Source: Pseudocolwellia agarivorans (GTDB taxonomy: Bacteria > Pseudomonadota > Gammaproteobacteria > Enterobacterales > Alteromonadaceae). Taken from it: a stretch of DNA of 64,000 nt. The notes below the pieces were generated by a model. It worked only from the letters and a program-made list of their open reading frames with translations. It searched no databases and was not told the origin of the DNA. Of this stretch, positions 56,717 to 64,000 are shown piece by piece. Numbering within the stretch: the first letter of the stretch is position 1; the number at the start of each line of letters is the position of its first letter. The stretch covers positions 248,001 through 312,000 of the forward strand of contig NZ_MUZU01000001.1 in assembly GCF_002000085.1 (NCBI RefSeq), read 5' to 3'. Position numbers and translations under genes: made by a program.

Positions 56717-58877
56717 AAAAAATATTGATAATTTACAAATAGATGAAAAATTTTATAATTTTATTTCCCATGAAGTTCTACCTGGAATTGATGTTAACAA
56801 AGACACTTTTTGGAGGGATTTCTCTAAGCTCTTAACTGATTTAAGCCCCATAAATAAAAACTTACTCGATATACGAGAAAGTATGCAGGACAAAATTGAT
56901 CAGTGGCATCAAGAAAATTCAGGTAATACATTTAATTTTAAAGAATATAAACAATTCTTAAAAGCGATAAATTACATCGCTAAAGAAGCTCCGAATTTCA
57001 ATATTTCCACATCAAATGTTGACGACGAATTAGCCATTTTAGCAGGACCTCAGCTTGTAGTCCCTGTAATGAATGCTCGATTTGCACTCAATGCAGTAAA
57101 TGCCCGCTGGGGGAGTTTATATGACGCTTTATATGGTAGCGATATAATATCTGATGAGAACGGCGCGGAAAAAACAACACAATACAACCCGCTACGCGGT
57201 AATAAGGTTATTGCTTTTGGAAGAGATTTTCTTGATAAGACTATCCCCTTAATAAATGCTAGTCATAGCGATGTTATTAAATATGAAATTATTGACAATC
57301 ATCTGGTCGCTAAACTTAGCAACAATGAAACAACTCATCTACAAGCACGGCAATTATTCAAAGGCTATACAGGTGAAACTCAATCACCTAAAACATTACT
57401 ATTTGTGCAAAATGGGTTGCACTTTGAAATCAACTTTAATTCAGCAAGTGAAATAGCTAAAACCGACAAAGCAGGCATAAGCAACATCACTTTAGAGTCA
57501 GCATTAACAACTATAATGGATTGTGAAGACTCTGTAGCTGCGGTAGACGTTGAAGATAAAATTACTACCTATAAAAACTGGTTAGGGTTAAACAAAGGTA
57601 ATTTAGAAGAATCTATTCTTAAAAATGGTAAAAGCATCAAACGAGTAATGGCAAAAGATCGTATATATAAAGGCCTAAGCAATAATGAAATTACCTTAAA
57701 AGGTCGTAGTTTAATGTTTGTTCGTAATGTAGGTCATTTAATGACAACACCTGCAATATTAGACCAAAACAATAACGAAGTACCTGAAGGTATAGTAGAT
57801 GCTGTAATTACTTCATTAATCGCCTTGCATGATATTAAAAACAGCCAAGCTATTCAAAACTCTCGTAAAAAATCAATTTATATTGTAAAACCAAAAATGC
57901 ATGGTCCTGAAGAAGTCGCCTTTACTAATACATTATTTGAACGTGTTGAACAGATGCTTTCTCTACCTAAACTTACAATAAAAATGGGGATAATGGATGA
58001 AGAGCGTAGAACCAGTGTTAATTTAAAATCATGCATTTATGCAGCTAAAGAACGTGTTGTATTTATTAATACAGGCTTTCTAGATAGAACAGGTGATGAA
58101 ATACACACCTCTATGTGTGCAGGTCCTTTTGCACGAAAAGCAGAAATTAAAAATAAAATATGGATTGGCGCCTACGAAAACAACAATGTAGATATTGGTT
58201 TGGCCTGTGGATTTAGCGGTAAAGCACAAATAGGTAAAGGTATGTGGGCCATTCCAGATCAAATGAAAAACATGCTTGCCTCTAAAATAGACCACCCAAA
58301 ATCAGGTGCATCAACAGCTTGGGTTCCTTCACCAACGGCAGCAACATTACACGCTCTGCATTATCATGAAATAAACGTATTTGATGTCCAGAAAAAATTA
58401 TTAAAAAGAATCCCCGCTTCAGTAGATGATATTCTTACTATCCCTCTTGCAGATGAAGTTAACTGGTCTGAAGAAGAAATTCTTAATGAAATAGATAACA
58501 ATGTACAAGGCATATTAGGTTATGTTGTACGTTGGATAGATCAAGGCATTGGTTGTTCAAAAGTACCCGATATAAATAATGTCGCTTTAATGGAAGATAG
58601 GGCTACATTGCGTATCTCTAGCCAGCACATTGCCAACTGGATTAAACATAATGTTTGTACTAAAGAACAAGTAATGAAAAGTTTTACTAAAATGGCAAAA
58701 ATAGTAGACGAGCAAAATAAAAACGATCCACTTTATATACCCATTGCAGATCATTTAGATAATAGTTTAGCTTTTGAAGCTGCAACACGGCTTGTATTTT
58801 TAGGGGAAAGTCAACCAAGTGGCTATACAGAGCCTCTTTTACATCATTACCGTACACTAAAAAAACAAACTCATTAG
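56706..58877 (+). CDS. glcB: Malate synthase G
   Basis: 723 residues, the typical length for the monomeric G form. Motifs: GPQLVVPVMNARFALNAVNA, ESALTTIMDCEDSVAAVD, GRSLMFVRNVGHLMT, MGIMDEERRTSVNLKS and VDIGLACGFSGKAQIGKGMW. It condenses glyoxylate with acetyl-CoA to malate. The G isozyme often serves glycolate use, which fits the neighbouring lrgAB, while aceA in the same block supplies glyoxylate from isocitrate. Confidence 0.97.
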   Translation: MSTRKNIDNLQIDEKFYNFISHEVLPGIDVNKDTFWRDFSKLLTDLSPINKNLLDIRESMQDKIDQWHQENSGNTFNFKEYKQFLKAINYIAKEAPNFNISTSNVDDELAILAGPQLVVPVMNARFALNAVNARWGSLYDALYGSDIISDENGAEKTTQYNPLRGNKVIAFGRDFLDKTIPLINASHSDVIKYEIIDNHLVAKLSNNETTHLQARQLFKGYTGETQSPKTLLFVQNGLHFEINFNSASEIAKTDKAGISNITLESALTTIMDCEDSVAAVDVEDKITTYKNWLGLNKGNLEESILKNGKSIKRVMAKDRIYKGLSNNEITLKGRSLMFVRNVGHLMTTPAILDQNNNEVPEGIVDAVITSLIALHDIKNSQAIQNSRKKSIYIVKPKMHGPEEVAFTNTLFERVEQMLSLPKLTIKMGIMDEERRTSVNLKSCIYAAKERVVFINTGFLDRTGDEIHTSMCAGPFARKAEIKNKIWIGAYENNNVDIGLACGFSGKAQIGKGMWAIPDQMKNMLASKIDHPKSGASTAWVPSPTAATLHALHYHEINVFDVQKKLLKRIPASVDDILTIPLADEVNWSEEEILNEIDNNVQGILGYVVRWIDQGIGCSKVPDINNVALMEDRATLRISSQHIANWIKHNVCTKEQVMKSFTKMAKIVDEQNKNDPLYIPIADHLDNSLAFEAATRLVFLGESQPSGYTEPLLHHYRTLKKQTH

Positions 58878-58891
58878 TTAAAAGTTATCAC

Positions 58892-58917
58892 AGCCCTATC
58901 GGTATGTAGATAGGGCT
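58892..58917 (+). terminator. Hairpin after glcB, possible terminator
   Basis: AGCCCTATC (58892-58900) and GATAGGGCT (58909-58917), perfect 9-bp arms and eight-base loop, 14 bases after the stop. The following sequence is only weakly T-rich. Confidence 0.55.
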
Positions 58918-59271
58918 AATTATGAGTTATTCTTAATAAAGCTATTCAATCAGTAGAAATGATCAATTGATTATAGAGATACCCCATTTTAATCATCTAT
59001 ATTCAATCCCTTAAATCCAATAAAACAACCTATTACATAAATTGCTCACTCTGTATATTTACACAGTTTTTATGTATATTTATTTAATTAACACAATACT
59101 TGTCTATTAATTGCACTGTTTATCTTGATAATTATGCTATTTATCTTATAGAATTAGCATAAATAAGTTTAGGAAGTTATATTATCAATGATATATAATT
59201 AGTTACATTTTTATCTACTGTTTAACTTGCAACTAGTCCCCAAACAGATAATAAACATAATGGAATTAACA
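58918..59271. other. Intergenic region
   Basis: About 350 AT-rich bases with no gene seen; presumably holds the promoter of the secreted protein gene that follows. Confidence 0.4.
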
Positions 59272-59718
59272 ATGAAATCTAAAGTCGTCTCAGTATTTAT
59301 AACAACCGTACTTTGTACTGTTGCTTTATGCTCTACTATTTCTCATGCTGCAGACAAACAGTTTATCGTGCAAGCGGTAACTTATAACACTTCAGGTATC
59401 TCATCTCACCAAGTGATAAAGCTTGTTGAAGAACATAACAAAATAAATATATTTTCAATAAATAGTTTTAATGAAGTTATTAATAGGCCTTTATTAAATC
59501 TAACATCATCTATTCCTAATGAATATATACCTGCATCTAGTTTCACTAAAAAGAATGAAATATTTGAATTAGCGACTATCTTTAACGATAAATTACAGCA
59601 AATTCTCGCTAAATTATCTTTTAATCAAAGCTCTCAAAGTAAAGATCACTTAATGCATGGTGATACACCTAAAGATAAAAACGCTATTCAATGTAAAAAC
59701 AGCAAAAACTTACACTAA
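59272..59718 (+). CDS. Secreted hypothetical protein
   Basis: 148 residues with a clear signal peptide (hydrophobic core 5-20, cleavage after SHA near residue 26). The mature part is hydrophilic with KQFIVQAVTYNTSGISSHQV and a Ser/Lys-rich tail; no domain recognised. The ATG at 59272 is preferred to an upstream TTG at 59227 because TGGA sits seven bases before it and the signal peptide begins there. Confidence 0.6.
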   Translation: MKSKVVSVFITTVLCTVALCSTISHAADKQFIVQAVTYNTSGISSHQVIKLVEEHNKINIFSINSFNEVINRPLLNLTSSIPNEYIPASSFTKKNEIFELATIFNDKLQQILAKLSFNQSSQSKDHLMHGDTPKDKNAIQCKNSKNLH

Positions 59719-59732
59719 TTAATTATTCTTAT

Positions 59733-59761
59733 AAGTGGGCTTATTGATTAATAACCCACTT
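59733..59761 (+). terminator. Hairpin after the secreted protein gene
   Basis: AAGTGGG-C-TTATT pairs with AATAA-CCCACTT (one bulged base), loop GATT. It is a good stem with a weak T-run, 14 bases after the stop. Confidence 0.5.
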
Positions 59762-59852
59762 ACTTGTTTATTCACAGATTCCAATTTAATATCTTTTAAA
59801 AACGTATATTTATAGTATCTATTTAATTAATCTTCCTCTTAAATAAAGTAAA

Positions 59853-60040
59853 TTAATTAACCTGATTTCGGTTTAAAAAGTAGTTAACTTATTGAAAAGT
59901 AAACATTAAAACCTCATCTCGCTTCTAGCTCGATATTTTTACTTAATTCAAGGATGGCCTATTGCAAGTGAATTTAACGCCGATGTGAGTAAAAATAACT
60001 GCTAGAATAACATTTATTAAGCCGAGTTCAGGTTAATTAG
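59853..60040. repeat. Dispersed repeat element (MITE-like), copy 2
   Basis: Bounded by TTAATTAACCTGATTTCGG (59853-59871) and its inverted copy CCGAGTTCAGGTTAATTAG (60022-60040), 16 of 19 positions matching. The right half resembles that of the element at 10567-10799. The right terminal repeat supplies the stop codon (60033-60035) of the minus-strand gene. Confidence 0.65.
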
Positions 60041-60701
60041 CCTTTTTAATTAAACTGCAAGCTGATTGCATCCAACGTAAATTAATACCAAGATGTATTG
60101 CTTCGGTATTCGTCCATGTATAAGCAAGCGCTTTTGTATCAGAATCAGTTTTATCATGAATAAACATTTCAAAAACGTCTGGTCTATCTCCTGCTGGAAA
60201 TACTGTTTCCTTTAATCGAATAAAGTAATGTTTTGGTACCTTTTCTGTTGTAGAAATTTCCATAATATCCCCTTGATTATGCAAAACAATATTTGAAAAT
60301 AAATCCCAATAAAACTCCCCATTTGGTTTTAATTTATCTGTTTTAAGTGCTGCCCAACATGTGAAATTTTTCGCTCTACGCATTTTTATTGGAATATCAT
60401 CTTCCCGGCCAAACAACATTTCACCTGAAGGTAAAAAACCCTCTTCTAAATGCCATAGTTCGCTTTCACTTATAACTTCTTGAGTACGTAAGTTTATGTA
60501 ACCAAACTTTTTAGAATCAACTTTACAACGATTTTGATCAATGGAACCCACAAAACTTTTACCTACTAGTTGGTATTCGGTATAACATTGTTCTCCTACC
60601 TTTCTCAAATCATCGTAACGAATATCAATAACCTTATTACTTTCCCATAAGTTTTTAATATCTTCAGGTGATTTAAACCGATAGTTTTCAGCAATAATCA
60701 T
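60033..60701 (-). CDS. CpcT/CpeT-like protein, C-terminal part (split gene)
   Basis: 222 residues without a signal peptide. FVGSIDQNRCKVDSKKFGYI, ESELWHLEEGFLPSGEMLFG and FTCWAAL follow the pattern of CpcT/CpeT-type proteins, and a C-terminal LGINLRWMQSACSL extends it. The upstream frame (60698-61045) reads like the first part of the same domain, so the two are probably one gene split by a frame change or two coupled pieces joined by an ATGA overlap. CpeT proteins are bilin lyases in cyanobacteria; the role in a non-phototroph is unknown. The stop codon lies in a repeat end. Confidence 0.55.
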   Translation of the reverse strand: MIIAENYRFKSPEDIKNLWESNKVIDIRYDDLRKVGEQCYTEYQLVGKSFVGSIDQNRCKVDSKKFGYINLRTQEVISESELWHLEEGFLPSGEMLFGREDDIPIKMRRAKNFTCWAALKTDKLKPNGEFYWDLFSNIVLHNQGDIMEISTTEKVPKHYFIRLKETVFPAGDRPDVFEMFIHDKTDSDTKALAYTWTNTEAIHLGINLRWMQSACSLIKKAN

Positions 60702-61045
60702 TTGTTTTTATCATCAACACTAAGTACTTCTATCGACTTACGATATGCAGGCTGTTTTTTGCCAGCGTCATGAATTTGATGGTAATAAACATACTCTCCT
60801 AATGTAGGCGCGTTTATTCTAACAACACGTTTATAAAGTCTTGCATGCTTTTTTTGAGGTTTATCATCTTTTGCAAGGAAATCATTTTCCTCAAAATTTA
60901 CTTGATTGTAATTATCAAACTCTCCTTGGACTAACGAATCAAATTTTTTCAATAGTTTATCGATTTGCCTTGGCTTATCTATACCGTACGCATTACTCGT
61001 TAAAATGAAACTACATAAGCTAATGAATAAATATGTTTTAATCAT
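60698..61045 (-). CDS. CpcT/CpeT-like protein, N-terminal part (split gene)
   Basis: 115 residues with a signal peptide (cleavage near NAYG, residue 22). The mature part (LLKKFDSLVQGEFDNYNQVN, RINAPTLGEYVYYHQIHDAG, QPAYRKSIEVLSVDD) resembles the start of a CpcT/CpeT-like domain and stops just where the next frame continues it. AGGAAT precedes the ATG. If the pieces were made separately the C-terminal part would stay in the cytoplasm, which favours a single ancestral exported protein. It lies downstream of a TonB receptor but beyond a terminator. Confidence 0.55.
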   Translation of the reverse strand: MIKTYLFISLCSFILTSNAYGIDKPRQIDKLLKKFDSLVQGEFDNYNQVNFEENDFLAKDDKPQKKHARLYKRVVRINAPTLGEYVYYHQIHDAGKKQPAYRKSIEVLSVDDKNK

Positions 61046-61075
61046 TTTAATTCCTCTGTATTAGAGTTTACTTAA

Positions 61076-61120
61076 ATAAAAAGCGAACTATGAAGTGACC
61101 CCATAAAGTTCGCTTTTTAT
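61076..61120 (-). terminator. Intrinsic terminator of the TonB receptor gene
   Basis: AAAAAGCGAACT and AGTTCGCTTTTT form a 12-bp stem around a 17-base loop; on the minus strand a T-run follows. Confidence 0.8.
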
Positions 61121-61146
61121 ATGCGTAATATTATTATCTCGAACGT

Positions 61147-63420
61147 TTAAAAACGATATGAAGCTGTAATACCAACTTCTCTCCCTCTGCTAGGAGCTAT
61201 AGGAAAAGCACGGCCTGCTAAAGCAAAACTTTGCGCATCAATGTACCTAAACACATAAGTAGGTGTATCATCATCGGTTAAGTTTTTAACCCAAGCAGAT
61301 AACTTCCACGTATCGTTTTCAATGCCCATGTTAAAATTAACCATAGTACGTGACCCTGTTTCAATAAGATTATGTACATGCGCATATCGTGTTGAGTCAT
61401 AGTTAACATCTAAACGACCAAATAAATCAAAACGTTCATTTAACGGTCCACTGTAATTTACTGCTAAGGTCACTTCATTTTTAGGTACTTGTGGAGGAGT
61501 ATTTCCTGATAAGTCTCCAAACTTTTTAAGGTTATCAGGTTGATTACATTCAGAAGAACTTAAACCAGAAATAATACGACAATGGTTACCATCAAATAAC
61601 TCAACAAATTCAGCATCAGTACGAGAAAAACCCAAATTCATATCAAAATAGTCATTAAAAACGTAGGTTGTTTGAACTTCTATCCCTGAAATATCGGTTT
61701 TACCTGCATTAGATGTGTAAGATACGGGAATTCCGCCAGCTTCAGGTAAAAAGCTATCTGTTAATTGTTGTTTTTCCCAATCCATATTATAAACTGCAGC
61801 AGATAGATATAAATCACCATCAAATAATGTTGCTTTTACACCCGCTTCATACATCAAGACTTCTTCTTCTTGAATATTAATTAAGTCACTTGGAATTTGA
61901 GAGTTTGTATTAAAATCCCCAGGACTATTCCCTTCTGCACGGGTAAAGTACACCATGGTATCTTCATTAATACTATATTCAGCAATAAAACGCGTAGTCG
62001 TACTATCAAATTCATTACTGGCATTTTCAAAGCCTGCCGTATTAATTAAGTTATCGTACGCTTGCGAATTAATTTCATCAGTAGACTTACGTAATTCTAA
62101 CGACACATTAAAATCGTCAGTTACATCGTACGATATCATTGCCATTAACGCTTTATTATCCTCCTCAGATGAAAATGCTTCAGCAACTAAGGGATCGTCT
62201 TCACTATGCCAAATGTATGCTCCAACCGACCATAATAAATGATCATCAAATGCAGAAGAAGCAAAACGAACTTCATGGCTATATTCGTCTTTTTCTTCCT
62301 TATCTAATGTATGCCAGCCTTCAGCGCTCTCAAAATAAGGCCCGCCGCCAAAGTAACCAAAACTAAAAACTTGGTCAAATCCTGCATAAGTTTGATCGAC
62401 GCCACCTTCAGATTCATAGGTATTTCTACCACTGATCCAAGTTAATTCACCAAAATCAAAAATATGACTTATTTTTAAGCTTAAATGCTGACGCGTAGAG
62501 CGTAAACCGTAGTCATCATTATCAAGTACACCACCAATACTGATGGGGTTATCTAAATTAGCTTCACCACAGTAGTAAGCACGAGTATCTAAGTAACAGT
62601 TGTTTTCATCTGCACCTTGAAAATGAAAAACACTGTGTTCATCATCGGTTTCATTACGTACAAAATTAAGGTCAATACTCGTATTATTAGAAGGGGTAAA
62701 ATACAAGCCCACCATCTGTGAATTAGACTTTTCACCACCAACTCCAGGTCCGTTAGCAAGTCCGTTTTCCCACTCACCATCATAACTATCATTTGATAAG
62801 CTTGCCCTAACAGCAAAAACATCATTGAGTTTAGTAGAAACACCTGCTCCTATTTTTTGATTACCATTTTGCCCAAGCGTACCCGTTACATATCCAGACA
62901 AATCATCCGTCGGCTTACGTGTAACTAAATTAATAGCGCCTGAAAAAGTACGTCTACCATATAAAGCACTTTGAGGGCCTTTCACAATTTCGACACGCTC
63001 AATTAAATCAAGAGGTAAACTTTGAATTGAACCTGCAAAATAAACACCATCAATAAAATAAGAAGCTTTTTGTGAACCAAACCCTGGGATCCAAGAAACA
63101 CCTCGAATAACAGGAATGTCAGCTTGACGTCCAAATGTTTTTTCCATTGAAAAACCAATGGACGCAGAGGCAATATCATTCACGTTAGTCATGCCTGCTT
63201 TTTCCATTTCTTCCATACCAAATGAAATAACCGATAACGGAATTTTATTTAAAGACTCTCCTCTATGACGCGATGTTACTTCAATATGCTCAATACCACT
63301 CACCTTATCTTTAGCTTGCTCCTCTTCAAAAGCTAAAACTTGCGTAGTAGAGACTATCGATGTAATTAATGCCGTCTTCACAGCGTAACTAATTAATTTT
63401 GGTACAAATTGATTCTTCAT
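61147..63420 (-). CDS. TonB-dependent outer-membrane receptor
   Basis: 757 residues with a signal peptide (cleavage after VLA near residue 30). The plug domain (about 40-165) contains IPVIRGVSWIPGFGSQ, SYFIDGVYFAGS and VEIVKGPQSALYGRRTFSGAINLVTR; the rest is a 22-strand barrel ending in a terminal Phe (GITASYRF). The general type resembles receptors for organic substrates in Alteromonadales, but the ligand cannot be read from sequence. The start at 63420 has AGGAGAGG upstream. A palindromic operator candidate lies before it and a CpeT-like gene after it. Confidence 0.92.
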   Translation of the reverse strand: MKNQFVPKLISYAVKTALITSIVSTTQVLAFEEEQAKDKVSGIEHIEVTSRHRGESLNKIPLSVISFGMEEMEKAGMTNVNDIASASIGFSMEKTFGRQADIPVIRGVSWIPGFGSQKASYFIDGVYFAGSIQSLPLDLIERVEIVKGPQSALYGRRTFSGAINLVTRKPTDDLSGYVTGTLGQNGNQKIGAGVSTKLNDVFAVRASLSNDSYDGEWENGLANGPGVGGEKSNSQMVGLYFTPSNNTSIDLNFVRNETDDEHSVFHFQGADENNCYLDTRAYYCGEANLDNPISIGGVLDNDDYGLRSTRQHLSLKISHIFDFGELTWISGRNTYESEGGVDQTYAGFDQVFSFGYFGGGPYFESAEGWHTLDKEEKDEYSHEVRFASSAFDDHLLWSVGAYIWHSEDDPLVAEAFSSEEDNKALMAMISYDVTDDFNVSLELRKSTDEINSQAYDNLINTAGFENASNEFDSTTTRFIAEYSINEDTMVYFTRAEGNSPGDFNTNSQIPSDLINIQEEEVLMYEAGVKATLFDGDLYLSAAVYNMDWEKQQLTDSFLPEAGGIPVSYTSNAGKTDISGIEVQTTYVFNDYFDMNLGFSRTDAEFVELFDGNHCRIISGLSSSECNQPDNLKKFGDLSGNTPPQVPKNEVTLAVNYSGPLNERFDLFGRLDVNYDSTRYAHVHNLIETGSRTMVNFNMGIENDTWKLSAWVKNLTDDDTPTYVFRYIDAQSFALAGRAFPIAPSRGREVGITASYRF

Positions 63421-63504
63421 GTGGCACACCTCTCCTGTGTTATATACATTATTCATGCTTATTGTTTTTTATTTATTATTATCTTGCCTAACAGTTACAC
63501 ATAA

Positions 63505-63518
63505 TTTGTCCGGACAAA
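63505..63518. promoter_or_regulatory. Palindromic operator candidate for the TonB receptor
   Basis: TTTGTCCGGACAAA is a perfect 14-bp palindrome in AT-rich DNA, 85 bases before the receptor start. The TTGTCnnGACAA form resembles GntR-family operators, but the cognate regulator is not in the window. It could allow repression until a ligand-derived inducer appears. Confidence 0.6.
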
Positions 63519-63715
63519 ATATAAACAACGCAAGAGAATTGATTTTTATCAATTAATCTATCTTAAGCTGAATTCCTTTTTTTATAGGCGAATTAAAGGT
63601 TAAATCTATGCAGAAAATTTAAGGAGGGTTATTTAATAAAATATGGATTAATTGCCTTTACCAATACGATAGTAAAAACGAGTATTAACAAGTAATTAAA
63701 TATAATTTTATAGCT

Positions 63716-64000
63716 TTATAGTAAATCAGAAATTAAATCAGCTAATGTTAAAAACAGTTGCTGGCGTACCGTAGTTGGTCGCCACATAATACCAATATCT
63801 CTGTACATAGAGTCATCGAGTTTTTTAATAGTTAAGTTTTCATTCACACCAACGCCCTTTCTAACCGCTATGCTAGGTAAAAAAGTTATTCCATTATGGT
63901 ATGACGTCATTTGAATTAAAGTAGAAATACTCGACGCTAAAAAAGGATTAATACGACTTTTATCAGTAAAGTTACATGCAGAAACAGCATGATCTGTTAA
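63716..64000 (-). CDS. oxyR: OxyR-like LysR regulator, C-terminal part, cut by the window end
   Basis: The frame is open from 64000 to the stop at 63716-63718; 94 residues are visible and the N-terminal DNA-binding part lies outside. LTDHAVSACNF, then NPFLASSISTLIQMTSYHNG and ITFLPSIAV match the effector domain of OxyR, including the Cys equivalent to E. coli Cys208 in DHAVSAC. OxyR activates peroxide-defence genes on disulfide formation. The first Cys and helix-turn-helix cannot be checked here, so another LysR member remains possible. Confidence 0.7.
   Translation of the reverse strand, partial: LTDHAVSACNFTDKSRINPFLASSISTLIQMTSYHNGITFLPSIAVRKGVGVNENLTIKKLDDSMYRDIGIMWRPTTVRQQLFLTLADLISDLL

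Noticed and set aside
60698-60720. Programmed -1 frameshift in the split CpeT-like gene
   Set aside because: The stretch GATAAAAACAAATGA does not give a proper X-XXY-YYZ slippery heptamer in the reading frame (it would be T-AAA-AAC), so simple coupling or a frameshift mutation is more likely.
1-64000. CRISPR arrays, prophage genes, intact transposases or tRNA genes
   Set aside because: No regularly spaced repeats, no phage structural genes, no full transposase and no tRNA cloverleaf were recognised apart from the tmRNA.

Overview
The window reads as chromosome of a marine, low-GC gammaproteobacterium of the order Alteromonadales, most like Colwelliaceae (Colwellia or Thalassotalea). This is inferred from family content and order, not from a database search. 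The indicators are a complete Na+-translocating NADH:quinone reductase operon with apbE and nqrM nearby, FabV-type enoyl-ACP reductase, a tkt-epd-pgk-fba cluster, a smpB-ssrA pair facing away from ratA-rnfH, long-form isocitrate lyase, and AT-rich intergenic DNA.

Layout. 1-2131: end of an arsenate-detoxification pair (GAPDH plus ArsJ). 2663-6802: recN under a LexA box, bamE, the ratA-rnfH pair, smpB and tmRNA. 6803-10800: an accessory stretch immediately downstream of tmRNA, with a DUF4062 protein, a Fic toxin with a 55-residue antitoxin, gene remnants, GC-richer hairpin DNA and a repeat element. 10796-18906: an SPFH protein, alaS, recX (no recA beside it), a large BACON-like lipoprotein, dinB under a second LexA box, and nqrM. 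19015-26144: apbE and nqrABCDEF. 26486-31399: fabV, a TRAP transporter and a BolA-family gene. 31621-36611: rlmG, a YajG lipoprotein, a periplasmic cyclophilin, a hypothetical gene, an AmpG-like permease and a small membrane protein. 37159-44489: a three-gene phosphorelay (hybrid kinase, HPt, receiver protein) facing a MASE1-CHASE kinase-like protein that has lost its phosphoacceptor histidine. 44700-50476: central carbon genes tkt, epd, pgk and fba. 50691-52278: mscS and a DUF481 outer-membrane protein. 52366-58877: a glyoxylate-bypass block of aceA, a divergent LysR gene, lrgA, lrgB and glcB. 59272-63420: a secreted hypothetical protein, a CpcT/CpeT-like gene split over two frames, and a TonB-dependent receptor with a palindromic operator candidate. 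63716-64000: the C-terminal end of an OxyR-like regulator.

The genes suggest an aerobic marine heterotroph with sodium-based respiration and the ability to grow on C2 or fatty-acid carbon. The most noteworthy points are the kinase-dead MASE1-CHASE protein beside a complete phosphorelay, LrgAB placed between the two glyoxylate-bypass enzymes, the split CpeT-like gene beside a TonB receptor, and several families of small dispersed repeats whose ends sit exactly at the stop codons of unrelated genes. No CRISPR array, integrase, intact transposase or tRNA gene was seen. Function calls are by eye from motif and whole-protein resemblance.
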